Positions 17,033-25,837 of a stretch of 64,000 nucleotides of DNA are shown here, piece by piece; the first letter of the stretch is position 1, and every line of letters begins with the position of its first letter. This DNA comes from Palsa-1033 sp963735455 (GTDB lineage: Bacteria; Chloroflexota; Limnocylindria; Limnocylindrales; CSP1-4). Where the stretch lies: the NCBI GenBank assembly GCA_963735455.1, contig CAVTKZ010000002.1, forward strand, positions 992,001-1,056,000, given 5' to 3'. A model generated the notes under the pieces. The model was not told where the DNA came from. It was given only the letters and a program-made list of their open reading frames with translations, and made no database searches. A program made the position numbers and the translations under genes.

Positions 17033-17509
17033 ATGCGCTGTCCACAGTGCGGCGAACGTGAGACGCGGGTCGTCGATTCGCGCGACCTGGATGACGCCGC
17101 GACGATTCGCCGGCGACGCGAGTGCGCGGCCTGCAGCATGCGCTTCACGACCTACGAGCGGATCGAGGCTGCCCGGCTGATCGTGGTCAAGCGTGATGGC
17201 AACCGCCAGGAGTTCGACCGGGACAAGCTCGCCAGCGGCCTGCGCAAGGCACTGACCCGGCGTCCGGTCGCCGACCAGGCCGCCGAGCAGGCGGCCGACT
17301 CGATCGAGATCGAGCTCCGGGCGGCAGGCGTGACCGAGGTGCCCTCGCAGCGGATCGGGACGCTGGCCATGGAGCGCCTGCGGGGGATCGACCAGATCGG
17401 CTACATCCGCTTCGCCAGCGTCTACCAGTCGTTCGAGGACCTGGCCGACCTGAAGCGCGAGGTTGACAGCCTGTACGCCACCCGGGACGACGGCGGAATC
17501 GATCGGTGA
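17033..17509 (+). CDS. nrdR: NrdR, ATP-cone transcriptional repressor of ribonucleotide reductase
   Basis: NrdR senses (d)ATP through an ATP-cone and represses nrd genes. Seen: zinc ribbon MRCPQCGE with a second pair in ECAACSMRF, then VVKRDGNRQEFDRDKL (ATP-cone) and the conserved YIRFASVYQSFEDL near the C-terminus; 158 residues is standard. ATG 17033 is chosen over GTG 17012 because the latter lies inside the second NrdR box and the protein family starts MRCPxC. Overlaps dcd by GTGA, tying two nucleotide-metabolism genes together. Confidence 0.95.
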   Translation: MRCPQCGERETRVVDSRDLDDAATIRRRRECAACSMRFTTYERIEAARLIVVKRDGNRQEFDRDKLASGLRKALTRRPVADQAAEQAADSIEIELRAAGVTEVPSQRIGTLAMERLRGIDQIGYIRFASVYQSFEDLADLKREVDSLYATRDDGGIDR

Positions 17510-18146
17510 GCGTCCTGTCCGACCGGGACATCCGGGCGGCGATCACTGCGGGCGAGGTCCGCATCGACCCGTACGACCCGCGCGACCTGCAGCCGTCGTC
17601 GGTCGACCTCCATCTCGACCGCAGCTTCCGGGTCTTCCGCAACAACCGCTATGCCTTCATCGACGTCCGGGCGCCGCAGCCGGACCTGACCGAGCTGCTC
17701 CGGGTCGACGACGACGAGCCGTTCATCCTCCATCCCGGCGAGTTCGTCCTGGGCCAGACCGTCGAATGGGTCGAGCTGCCCAACGACCTCGTCGCCCGGC
17801 TCGAGGGCAAGAGCTCGCTCGGCCGGCTCGGGCTGCTGATCCACTCGACGGCGGGCTACGTCGACCCCGGCTGGAAGGGCAACCTGACCCTCGAGCTGTC
17901 GAACGTCGCCAACCTGCCGATCGCCCTGTACTTCGGGATGCGGATCGGCCAGATCAGCTTCTTCCGGATGAGCTAGCGCCAGTCGACCGGCCGTACGGCT
18001 CGAGCCGGAGCTCGGCTCGAAGTACCAGGGCCAGTCCGAGCCGACGGCGTCGGCCTTCCACCGCGACTTCAGCCGAAGCTCGCGGACCGAGCCAGCCGCC
18101 GGCGCAGCGGCCAAGTCCGCCCACGGCGACGGGCCACGGCCCTGAA
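17506..18146 (+). CDS. dcd: dCTP deaminase (two frameshifts in this sequence)
   Basis: Deaminates dCTP to dUTP for dTMP synthesis. Seen: MSVLSDRDIRAAI, DLQPSSVDLHLDRSFRVF, catalytic and binding residues in LEGKSSLGRLGLLIHSTAGYVDPGWKG and LELSNVANLPI. The uninterrupted frame stops at 17976, but the missing C-terminus is recovered in other frames: VDRPYGSS (from about 17980) and then GSKYQGQSEPTASAFHRDF (18016-18070), reaching a stop at 18146. Single missing bases near 17974 and 18005 explain this. The conserved tail binds the nucleotide, so a real truncation would be inactive. Confidence 0.88.
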
Positions 18147-19026
18147 CGACGCGGTCGCCTGGTCGACCGACCTCGGCGGCGGGATCCGGGTGGCCGCTCG
18201 TCCAGGCCGGCACGTTCTGGTCCGACGCCGGGGCGCTCTTCGGCCCGGTGCCCCGGATCCTGTGGGACCGGCTCGTCACCGACGAGCTCGACGCCCGACC
18301 GGCGGCTGGGCCAGGCGCTCAACTGCCTGCTGATCGAGACGCCCGCCGGCCGGGTCCTGGTCGAGACCGGGATCGGCGAGCGGCTCGGCGACAAGGCCCG
18401 CGAGATGCGCCGCTACTCGGGCGACCCGATCCTGCCCGCGCTGCGCACGGCCGGCTTCGACCCGGCCACGGTCGACGTCGTGGCGATGAGCCACCTCCAC
18501 TTCGACCATGCCGGCGGCCTGCTCGACGCGGTCGGCGGAGCGAGCCTTCCCGCGGGCGACGATCGTCGCCCAGCGGGCGGAGTGGGAGATCGCCCTGGGC
18601 ACGAACAGCCGGCTCGTGCGCCAGCTACGACCAGCCCGAGCTGCGTCTCGTCTCGGACTGGGGCGCGGCGCGGTTGGGCCGACGGCGAGCGGGAACTGCT
18701 GCCCGGGGTCACGGTCGTGCCGACCGGCGGCCACTCGGCCGGCCACCAGGCCGTGATCGTCCGCGGCCGGCGGACCGACGGCCGGCCGGCCGGTGGCGTT
18801 CTTCGGCGACCTGGCAATGCGACCGTGGAGCGCGAATCCGCGCTGGATCACGGCCTTCGACGACTTCCCGCTCGACTCGGTCGAGGTCAAGGGCGAGCTC
18901 TTCCGGCAGGCGGCCGCCGAGGACTGGACGCTGGTCCTCAGCCACGAGCCCCGGCTGCCGATCGGGCGGCTGGTTGCGGAGCGGGATCGCTACGCGTACG
19001 AGCCGGTCAGGAGCCGGCCGGGCTGA
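18143..19026 (+). CDS. Metallo-beta-lactamase-fold hydrolase (several frameshifts)
   Basis: Zinc hydrolase of the lactonase/N-acyl-homoserine-lactonase-like branch. Fragments in three frames assemble in order: ALFGPVPRILWDRLV, LNCLLIETPAGRVLVETGIG, MSHLHFDHAGGL (Zn ligands), ATIVAQRAEWEIAL, ELLPGVTVVPTGGHSAGHQAVIV, FFGDLAMRPWSANPRW and a C-terminal LVLSHEPRLPIGRL. About six single-base shifts are needed (near 18205, 18297, 18538, 18625, 18690, 18785). The only start consistent with the frame is CTG 18143, overlapping the dcd stop as CTGA; this is uncertain. The 3' end overlaps the convergent TlpA-like gene by 20 bases. Confidence 0.75.
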
Positions 19027-19732
19027 CCGACCCGGGACCGGCCGGCGCCGGAGCGTTCGATCCGCCCGGGCGGGGCAGGATCGCCTGGACGTAGCTGCTC
19101 GCCTGGGCCTGGGTCAGGGGGCCGTTGACGACCGCCCGGATGATCCCGTTGGGGTCGACGAAGACCTGGGTCGGCAGGGCGTACACGCCGTACAGGGTGA
19201 ACACGTCGCCGGTCAGGTCGGCGGCGATCGTGTAGGTCAGGTTGTAGCTCCGGGCGTAGGCGCCCACGTCGACCGCGGTCGTCTCCTTGACGCTGATCCC
19301 GATCACGTCGAGGCCCTGGCTACGGTATTGCTGGTCGATCGCCCGCAGAATCGGCGTCTCGGCCTGGCATGGTGCGCACCAGCTGGCCCAGAAGTTGATC
19401 CACACGCCGTGGCCCCGGTGGTCGGCGATCCGGACGGGCTTGCCGTCCACGTCGAGCTGCTGCCAGGCGCTGCCGTTGGCCCGGACGCCGGCCAGCTCGG
19501 GCGCCAGCGAGCCGGGGCGGAGGCCGACGGTCGGCGAGCCCAGGAGATAGGCGGTCGCCTGCGGGTTGACCTGCGCCGAGACGTCGGTCGAGCCGAGCGG
19601 CGTGGTGACCGCCACCAGGAGGACCGCGGCGACCACGATCACGACGACGACCGAGCCCAGCTGCCGGCCGCTGAACGGGCCGATCAGGCCGCGCTTCTCG
19701 GGCCGGTGCTCGAACGGCGGCCGCTCGGCCAC
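19007..19732 (-). CDS. TlpA/ResA-like membrane-anchored thioredoxin
   Basis: A periplasm-facing thiol reductase, usually feeding electrons from CcdA to apocytochrome c or other secreted cysteines. Seen: one N-terminal helix (about residues 26-45), a linker, and a thioredoxin fold with the active site WASWCAPCQAE, then ALPTQVFVDPNG containing the cis-Pro, and a Pro/Ala-rich tail. 241 residues. It starts directly after ccdA (stop and start adjacent), forming a glutaredoxin-ccdA-tlpA redox operon. Confidence 0.92.
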   Translation of the reverse strand: MAERPPFEHRPEKRGLIGPFSGRQLGSVVVVIVVAAVLLVAVTTPLGSTDVSAQVNPQATAYLLGSPTVGLRPGSLAPELAGVRANGSAWQQLDVDGKPVRIADHRGHGVWINFWASWCAPCQAETPILRAIDQQYRSQGLDVIGISVKETTAVDVGAYARSYNLTYTIAADLTGDVFTLYGVYALPTQVFVDPNGIIRAVVNGPLTQAQASSYVQAILPRPGGSNAPAPAGPGSVSPAGS

Positions 19733-20590
19733 CTAGATCGCCGTCAGGAAGGTGAGGTAGCGGGGGACGATGATCAGCAGGTCGAAGAGCATCGCCACGC
19801 CGATCGCCACGACGAGCAGGCCGCCGACCAGGGTCACCGCCCGGCCGTGGCGGACGAGCGGCCGGAGGATCCCCGGCGCGCGGTCGTACAGGACGCCCAG
19901 GACCAGGAACGGGATTCCCAGCCCGAGGGTGTAGCCGACGAGCAGGATCGCGCCCCGCAGGACCCCGTCGGAGGTCGCGGCCAGGGTCAGGATGCCGCCC
20001 AGGATCGTGCCGATGCAGGGTGTCCAGCCGACGGCGAAGATCACCCCCAGCCCGAACGAGGCCAGCCAGGCGTTGCCCGAGCCGGTCAAGCGCGCCCCGA
20101 GCCGGTCGCCGATCGAGCCGCCCGCGGCACCACCGGCCCCGCCACCGTCCGCCGGCTCGAGCCGGCCGATGACGCTCCCGCCGCCCGAGGTGGTCAGCGC
20201 TGACGCGCCGCCGGCCAGGAGCGGCTGCCAGGTTCGCTGCAGGCGGGCGATCGTCAGGATCCCGGCGAGGTTGAGTCCGATCACGATCAGGACCAGGCCG
20301 CCGACCTGGCGCAGGGCGGGCAGGTAGGCACCCAGGGCCCCGCCGGCGAACGTCGCGGTGACCCCCAGGACGGTGAAGACCAGGCCGAACCCCGCGACGT
20401 AGGCGACCGCGTGGCGGAGGGCCACCCAGCGCGACGGTGGGGAGCCATCGTCACGCGCCGCCGCCGAGCGGACCGCGACCCGGGTCAGCTGGCCGACGTA
20501 GGCCGGCACGAGCGGCAGGACGCACGGCGAGAGGAAGCTGAGCAGGCCGGCCGCGACCGCGACGAGGACGGTGAGGTCGCTCCCGCTCAT
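19733..20590 (-). CDS. ccdA: CcdA/DsbD-like thiol-disulfide transport protein
   Basis: Moves reducing equivalents from cytosolic thioredoxin across the membrane. Seen: six helices, LLSFLSPCVLPLVPAYVGQL with the first redox Cys in the SPCVLPL motif, and the second in FAVGWTPCIGTILG. A Gly/Ala/Ser-rich insertion between helices three and four (about residues 128-165) is unusual and makes it longer (285) than minimal CcdA. Seven bases after the glutaredoxin-like gene and abutting the tlpA-like gene. Confidence 0.93.
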   Translation of the reverse strand: MSGSDLTVLVAVAAGLLSFLSPCVLPLVPAYVGQLTRVAVRSAAARDDGSPPSRWVALRHAVAYVAGFGLVFTVLGVTATFAGGALGAYLPALRQVGGLVLIVIGLNLAGILTIARLQRTWQPLLAGGASALTTSGGGSVIGRLEPADGGGAGGAAGGSIGDRLGARLTGSGNAWLASFGLGVIFAVGWTPCIGTILGGILTLAATSDGVLRGAILLVGYTLGLGIPFLVLGVLYDRAPGILRPLVRHGRAVTLVGGLLVVAIGVAMLFDLLIIVPRYLTFLTAI

Positions 20591-20597
20591 CCCGGGA

Positions 20598-20873
20598 TCA
20601 GCCCGCGAGGACCGGTCCCAGGACGTCGTCCAGGAAGCGCTGCAGGCCGCGCGGGCTGATCGCCAGGGGCAGCCGCCGGTCGCCCACCTCGACCACCGGG
20701 ATCTCGGCGAAAAAGGCCCGCTCCCAGGCCGGATCCAGGCTGATGTCGCGCTCGGTCAGGGCCGGCACGGGCAGGCCGTTCCGGCGCCGATCGGCCAGGA
20801 TCGCATCGATCGTCGAGCGCGCCTCCGTGCACAGGTGGCAGCCCGGGCGGGCGTACAGGACGATCTCGAGCAT
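20598..20873 (-). CDS. Glutaredoxin-like protein (DUF836 type)
   Basis: A 91-residue thioredoxin-fold protein with the redox motif CHLC in LYARPGCHLCTEAR, then IPVVEVGDRRLPL, which carries the family's cis-Pro, and a final helix. Typical of the short glutaredoxin/DUF836 proteins next to CcdA and presumably a cytosolic thiol partner of the system. First gene of the three-gene operon. Confidence 0.88.
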   Translation of the reverse strand: MLEIVLYARPGCHLCTEARSTIDAILADRRRNGLPVPALTERDISLDPAWERAFFAEIPVVEVGDRRLPLAISPRGLQRFLDDVLGPVLAG

Positions 20874-20882
20874 GGCCCCCCG

Positions 20883-20888
20883 ATTGTA
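20883..20888 (-). promoter_or_regulatory. -10 hexamer TACAAT of the glutaredoxin-ccdA-tlpA operon
   Basis: On the minus strand TACAAT lies nine bases before ATG 20873, with a G-run between. It is close to consensus and lies in the 27-base gap after the sugar dehydrogenase stop. No convincing -35 element. Confidence 0.45.
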
Positions 20889-20900
20889 GTCGAGGTCCGG

Positions 20901-22268
20901 CTACAGCCCGATCTTGTAGATCGTGCCGTTGGCCGCCACGACGTACTCATTGCCGGCATCGTCGGTCCCGAACGAGGTGACGTTGAGCCCGCTGTTCTCA
21001 ACCTGGACCCCGGTCTGGTTGCCGGCCTTGGCCACCAGCCGCCAGATCCGGCCGCTGCAGTTGTCGCTGTAGAAGTAGTTGCCGCGCAGGCCAGCGACCG
21101 GCCCTCGATAGACGTAGCCGCCGATCACGGCGCAGCCCAGACTGTGGCCGTAGACCGCGACCGGCATCGTCACGCCATGCGAGCTGCAGCTCGTGCCCGA
21201 TGGATAGCAGGCCCGACCTTCCCACACGTTCCAGCCGAAATTGACCCTCGTGCTGCCCACCGCCACCGCCCGGCTGACGTGATCGATCTCCTCGTAGCGG
21301 TCCTGGCCAACGTCGCCGATCCACATGTCGCCGGTGACCGAGTCGAACGACCAGCGCCACGGGTTGCGCAGGCCATAGGCCCAGATCGTCGGTTTCGTCG
21401 GCAGCGCGGCGTTGACATTGATCCGGAGGATCTTGCCCAGGAGGGAGTTGAGGTTCTGGGCCGAGCCGGTCGGGTTGCCGCCACTGCCGCCGTCGCCGGT
21501 CCCGAAGTAGAGCAGCCCGTTCGGCCCGAAGGCCAGCATCCCGCCGTTGTGGTTGGTGTAGCTGGGATGGGCGATCGGCGCGATCATCCGCGTCTCGGCG
21601 GTGTTGGCGACATTCGAGTTGTGGGCGGCCGTGTAGCGGGCCACGACCTCCTCGCCACCGCTGTCCGCGCCTGGCGCCGTGTAGTAGACGTAGAAGCGAC
21701 CGTTCGACGAGAAGTGCGGATCGAAGGCCAGGCCCAGGAGCCCTTGCTCGCCGCAGCACTGGACCTTGGCGCTGATGTTGAGGAAGTCGCTCGCCTGGGT
21801 CCTGCCGTTGACGATCACCCGGATGTGGCCGGTCTGCTCGACCACGAACAGGCGGTTCGTGCCGTCATGTGCGCCGGTCACGAAGATCGGGCTGCTGAAG
21901 CCCGAGTACGCGGTCGCCAGCTTGATCGCGGTGACTGGCTTGGGCGTGGGCGTCGGCTTGGGCGTGGGCTTGGGCGTGGGCTTGGCGGTCGGCTTGGCGG
22001 TCGGCTTGGCCGCTGCCGACGAACCGGGCCCAACCGAGCCGCCGGGCAGGACGGAGCCGTTGGGCAGGATCGAGCCGACGCCGAGACCGCTCCCGCTGGG
22101 GCCGGGCAGCTGGCTGGTCTGGCCGATCCCGGGGCTGGCCGACGCCGTCGGGCCGGCGCTGGTCAGGCTACTCACCGTCCACACGCCGAGGACGGCCAGG
22201 ACGATCACGCCGACGACGACCCCGACCTGCAGTCGGGTTGGCGAGCTCGGACTTGGTCGTGGGGTCAT
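20901..22268 (-). CDS. PQQ-dependent glucose/sorbosone-type sugar dehydrogenase, membrane-anchored
   Basis: An extracytoplasmic six-bladed beta-propeller of the soluble aldose dehydrogenase (YliI/GSDH) family. Seen: N-terminal helix (about residues 15-35), a Ser/Gly/Pro linker with KPTPKPTPKPT repeats (residues 88-112), then ANRL-type propeller start GFSSPIFVTGAHDGTNRLFV, GEQGLLGLAFDPHF, NHNGGMLAFGPNGLLYFGTGDGG, YGLRNPWRWSFD, GDVGQDRYEEID and a last blade near YVVAANGTIYKIGL. These blades carry the PQQ/Ca pocket in the family. GGAGGCG seven bases before ATG 22268 fixes the start. Confidence 0.9.
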   Translation of the reverse strand: MTPRPSPSSPTRLQVGVVVGVIVLAVLGVWTVSSLTSAGPTASASPGIGQTSQLPGPSGSGLGVGSILPNGSVLPGGSVGPGSSAAAKPTAKPTAKPTPKPTPKPTPTPKPVTAIKLATAYSGFSSPIFVTGAHDGTNRLFVVEQTGHIRVIVNGRTQASDFLNISAKVQCCGEQGLLGLAFDPHFSSNGRFYVYYTAPGADSGGEEVVARYTAAHNSNVANTAETRMIAPIAHPSYTNHNGGMLAFGPNGLLYFGTGDGGSGGNPTGSAQNLNSLLGKILRINVNAALPTKPTIWAYGLRNPWRWSFDSVTGDMWIGDVGQDRYEEIDHVSRAVAVGSTRVNFGWNVWEGRACYPSGTSCSSHGVTMPVAVYGHSLGCAVIGGYVYRGPVAGLRGNYFYSDNCSGRIWRLVAKAGNQTGVQVENSGLNVTSFGTDDAGNEYVVAANGTIYKIGL

Positions 22269-22403
22269 TCGGGTCGCCTCCAGCACGCCGAATCTGCGGA
22301 TCCGACGCCCGCAGTATGAGGCCGATCGCCGGTCCACCCGTCAAGGGGCCTGATCGGCGGCCGGCGATGACCCGCCCGGACGACGCGGTACCATGCTCGC
22401 AGT

Positions 22404-22479
22404 GCCCCTGTAGCTCAGCGGATAGAGCGAGGCCGTCCTAAGGCCTGCGTCGGGGGTTCGATTCCCTCCAGGGGCACCA
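22404..22479 (+). tRNA. tRNA-Arg (anticodon CCU)
   Basis: A complete cloverleaf: acceptor GCCCCTG with CAGGGGC, D-arm GCTCAGCGGATAGAGC, anticodon stem AGGCC/GGCCT around the loop GTCCTAA (anticodon CCT), T-arm with GGTTCGATTCC and an encoded CCA at 22477-22479. Decodes AGG, rare in this GC-rich genome. TACCAT at 22389-22394, ten bases upstream, is a plausible -10; tRNA-Val has the same hexamer. Confidence 0.97.
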
Positions 22480-22495
22480 TTCAGGAGAGGCCACG

Positions 22496-23197
22496 ATGCC
22501 CACGCCGCCCGCCCTGCTGCCGACCCGCGTCGACGAGGGCCATGGACCAGGATTGATGTACAGGATCCAGGGCGACCTGGTGCCCGTCCTTCACCTGCGG
22601 GTGGACGGCTCGATGCCGATCTTCTTCGAGCATCACGTGATCCTCTGGAAGGACCCTGCGATGCAGGTCGGGATGCACCAGATGAAGGGCGCCTTCAAGC
22701 GCCTCATCGCGGGCATGCCGGTGTTCATGACCGAGCTCCAGAGCCCCGGCGAGGCGGCCTTCTCGCGCGATGACCCGGGCCACGTCCTGTCCCTCCACCT
22801 GCCGCCCGGCCAGCACATCCTGGTCCGCGAGCACCAGTTCCTGGCCGCGACCGGCAACGTCGACTACACCTTCAACCGGGTCAAGGGCGTCTCGAACATG
22901 CTCTTCGGCGGGACGGGTTTCTTCATCGATCGCTTCGAGGCCCAGGGCGTCGAGGGGATCGTCTGGATGCACGGCTACGGCAACGTCTTCGAGAAGGTCC
23001 TCGAGGCCGGCGAGGCGATCGACGTCGAGTCGGGTGGCTGGGTCTATCGCGACGGCTCGGTTGGGATGCAGCAGGTCGTGTACGGGCTCAAGACCGGCTT
23101 CCTGGGCGGCTCCGGCCAGCTCGTCTTCAACCGCTTCACGGGACCCGGCCGGGTCGCGATCCAGTCGGCCTACATCCACCTGCCGACCGAGAACTGA
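22496..23197 (+). CDS. AIM24 family protein
   Basis: A 233-residue double beta-barrel protein of the AIM24/TIGR00266 family. Seen: GDLVPVLHLRVDGSMPIFFEHHVILWKDPAM, the KGAFKRLIAGMPVFMTEL region, VLSLHLPPGQHILVREHQFLAATGNVDY and a final GLKTGFLGGSGQLVFNRFTGPG, all in family order. The fold resembles tryptophan-RNA-binding attenuation proteins and is often tied to membrane stress or mitochondrial inner-membrane upkeep, but the bacterial role is not established. GGAGAGG before ATG 22496. It follows the tRNA by 16 bases. Confidence 0.9.
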   Translation: MPTPPALLPTRVDEGHGPGLMYRIQGDLVPVLHLRVDGSMPIFFEHHVILWKDPAMQVGMHQMKGAFKRLIAGMPVFMTELQSPGEAAFSRDDPGHVLSLHLPPGQHILVREHQFLAATGNVDYTFNRVKGVSNMLFGGTGFFIDRFEAQGVEGIVWMHGYGNVFEKVLEAGEAIDVESGGWVYRDGSVGMQQVVYGLKTGFLGGSGQLVFNRFTGPGRVAIQSAYIHLPTEN

Positions 23198-23228
23198 GCA
23201 CGCCAGCGCCCGCGCCGCGCGCCTGCCA

Positions 23229-24215
23229 ATGAGCAACGCTCCGGATGAAGTCCGGGCCTGGGCCCAGGCCCGCTCGGAGGCCCGCACGACGAAGGACTGG
23301 CCCGAAGCCGACCGGCTGCGCCTGGCGATCGAGGCAGCCGGCTGGCGGGTGATCGACCGGGGCAGCCGGTTCAGCCTGGAACCGGCCCGCGCGCCGGACG
23401 TGGTCGAGGCCGGCCGGACCCGCTACGGCAGCAGTGCCTCGGTACCCTCGATCGTCGACCAGCCGCCAACGGCAGGGCTGACGATCCTGATCGTCGCCGG
23501 CGAGCTCAAGGTCGATCTCGCCCGGACCTTCGAAGGCTTGCGCCGCCACGCGCCGCCGGACTCCCAGGTCGTGCTGGTCGCCGACCGCCCGGGTCCGGCG
23601 CAGGAGGCCGAGCTGCTGGCCGCCGATGGTCCGGCGGCCGGGCCGGTCGGGGGGCTGCCGCCCGAGATCGTCTGGACGAGCGAGCCGCTGGGCTGGGCCG
23701 GCGCGCTCAATGCCGGGCTGCGCCGGGCTGCCGCGTCGGTCATCGTCCTGCTCGATCCCGACGTCGAGCTGACCGGCGACCTGCTCGGCCGGCTGGTCGG
23801 GGTCCTCGCCGATCCAACGGTCGCCGTGGCCGGGCCGTGGGGGCTGGTCACCGACGACCTGCGTCGATTCGAGCCCGCCCCGCCCGGCGACGTCGACGCG
23901 ATCGACGGTGCCGCCCTGGCGTTCCGGCGCGCCGACCTCGCCGAGCACGGCTTCCTGGACGAGCACTTCCGGCTGCCGACGAACCTCGACATCTGGTGGA
24001 GCCTGGTCCTCCGCGACGAGGGCGAGGATCGCCCTCCACGCCGGGCGGTGGCCATCGGCGCCGACCTGGCCCGCCGTCCCCCCTCGTCGCCCGAAGGCGA
24101 CCTCCAGGCGGCCGCGGGGCGGGAACGGCTGGTCCGGCGCAGCTTCTACCGCGTCCTCGATCGCTTCGGCGCCCGGCGGGACCTGCTGACAGGCCGGCGC
24201 GAGGCGCCCGGCTGA
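23229..24215 (+). CDS. Family 2-like glycosyltransferase with N-terminal CysRS-tail-like module
   Basis: Residues 1-50 (EVRAWAQARSEARTTKDW, then EADRLRLAIEAAGWRVIDRG) resemble the C-terminal end of cysteinyl-tRNA synthetases, where R-x-AR-x-x-KD-x-x-x-AD-x-[IL]R is conserved. Residues 75-300 look like a GT-A glycosyltransferase: a first strand LTILIVAGE, AGALNAGLRRAAASVIVLLDPDVELTGDLL (sugar-nucleotide site with DPD in the DxD position), then AIDGAALAFRRADL and DEHFRLPTNLDIWWSLVLRD. The domain is compact and may be divergent. It starts 31 bases after AIM24. Acceptor and sugar are unknown. Confidence 0.72.
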   Translation: MSNAPDEVRAWAQARSEARTTKDWPEADRLRLAIEAAGWRVIDRGSRFSLEPARAPDVVEAGRTRYGSSASVPSIVDQPPTAGLTILIVAGELKVDLARTFEGLRRHAPPDSQVVLVADRPGPAQEAELLAADGPAAGPVGGLPPEIVWTSEPLGWAGALNAGLRRAAASVIVLLDPDVELTGDLLGRLVGVLADPTVAVAGPWGLVTDDLRRFEPAPPGDVDAIDGAALAFRRADLAEHGFLDEHFRLPTNLDIWWSLVLRDEGEDRPPRRAVAIGADLARRPPSSPEGDLQAAAGRERLVRRSFYRVLDRFGARRDLLTGRREAPG

Positions 24216-24248
24216 TCCCCGCCGCCGAGCGATCGCCAAGCCGCCGGG

Positions 24249-24254
24249 TACACT
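24249..24254 (+). promoter_or_regulatory. -10 hexamer TACACT, leaderless start of the peptide-binding lipoprotein gene
   Basis: TACACT is followed by seven bases (CGGCCGA) and ATG 24262. Same hexamer as the cation-transporter promoter at 1440-1445. No Shine-Dalgarno sequence. Confidence 0.45.
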
Positions 24255-24261
24255 CGGCCGA

Positions 24262-25837
24262 ATGACCGATCTCGGCCGGTCCAGGAAGCGCTTCCTGGCC
24301 CTCACCCTCGCCGCCGGCCTGGTCCTGCTGGCCGGCTGTGCCCCGTCGAGCCCGGGCGCTGCGAGCGGCGCGGTCACGATCCTGGGGGCCGCTCCGGTCA
24401 CCCTCGATCCGGCGGCCCAGGGCGACATCGGCAGCGCCCAGGTCACCGCCCAGCTGTTCGAGACGCTGACCGCCTTCGATGCTTCGCTCACGATCCAGCC
24501 GGCGCTGGCCAGTGGCTGGCTGAGCAGCAACGGCGGCCGGACGATCACGTTCAGCCTCCGCCCCAATCTGACGTTCTCGGATGGCTCGGCGCTCACCGCG
24601 GCCGACGTCGTGCGCAGCTGGCTGCGCCTGCTCAATCCGGCCCACCCTTCACCCCTGGCCTCGCTCCTGGACGAGATCCACGGCGCCCGCGCCTACCTCG
24701 GCGGGCAGACCAGCGATCCGTCGAGCGTGGGGCTCAAGGCCGAGGGCAATAGCGTCGTGGTGACCTTCGACAGCCCGGCGACCGACTTCCCGGCGCTCGT
24801 CTCGGGGCCGTCATTCGGGATCGTGCCCGCCTCGATCGACGACCCGGCCACGCTCACGGCGGGCTCGTTCGTCGGCAGCGGCGGCATACCTGCTGGCCAA
24901 GCAGACCGATTCCGAGCTGACCCTGACCGCCAACAAGGCGTACTGGGCCGGACCGCCGCCGATCGCCACGATCCACCTGCTGACCACGATCAACGGCCAG
25001 AGCCCGGTCGAGGCCTTCGAGGCCGGCACGCTCGACTACACCCCCATCGACCCGTCCGACGCTTCCTGGATCCGCTATGACCCGGCCCTCGGGCCGCAGC
25101 TCCGGAGCGTGCCCTCGCTGAGCGTGACCTACTACGGCTTCGATGTCCGCCAGAAGCCGTTCGACGATCCTCGCGTCCGGCGGGCCTTCGCCTCGGCCGT
25201 CGACTGGACCCGGATCGTCGACCTGGCCAGCAGCGGGTCGCTGAGCCCGGCGACGAGCATGGTCCCCCCGGGCATCCCGGGCCGCTCGAGCAGCGACTAC
25301 CTGCCCGCCTACGCCCCGGCTGCAGCCCAGGCCGAGCTGGCTGCGGCCGGCTATCCCGGTGGCGCCGGCTTCCCGACCGTGACCCTGGTGTCGACCGACA
25401 CCGGCTTCGACGCGGCGATCCTGGCCGACCTGCAGCGCAACCTGGGGATCACCCTCAAGTACGAGACGCTCGGCTTCGACGACTATTTCACCCGGCTGGC
25501 CAGCGAGCCACCGGCGTTCTGGACGCTGAGCTGGGTCGCCGACTACCCCGGCCCGAACGATTTCCTGGGCCTCCTGCTCGGCTCGGGCAGCACCAACAAC
25601 TACGGCCACTGGACGTCCCCCGACTTTGACGCCGCGATCGCCCAGGCGACCGCCGCCGGGGACCCGGCCGCCGCGACGGCTGCCTTCGATGCCGCCCAGG
25701 CGATCGTCCAGCGCGAGGCGCCGGTTATCCCGATGGCCTATGGCACCGGCTTTGCCCTGGCCCGCAAGGGACTCCTTGGCGCGTCCGACAACGGCCTGGG
25801 GATCCTCCGCTTCGCGAGCCTGGCATGGGCGCCGTGA
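24262..25837 (+). CDS. ABC-type peptide/oligopeptide substrate-binding lipoprotein (one frameshift)
   Basis: Extracytoplasmic solute receptor of family SBP_bac_5. Seen: signal peptide with lipobox LLAGC, VTLDPAAQGDIGSAQVTAQLFETL, NLTFSDGSALTAADVVRSW (family signature), then after a shift KAYWAGPPPIATI, YYGFDVRQKPFDDPRVRRAF and WVADYPGPNDFLGLLL. One base is missing near 24891 (GSGG to YLLAKQTD). About 524 residues when joined. No permease or ATPase genes are adjacent, so it is an orphan receptor here. The 3' end overlaps the next gene by 13 bases. Confidence 0.88.

Noticed and set aside
18248..20203. Plus-strand open frame of about 650 codons
   Set aside because: Covers MBL fragments and then the antisense of the TlpA-like and CcdA genes, whose motifs (CAPC, SPCVLPL) are clear on the minus strand.
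20571..22319. Plus-strand frame opposite the sugar dehydrogenase
   Set aside because: No family resemblance; the minus-strand beta-propeller is complete.
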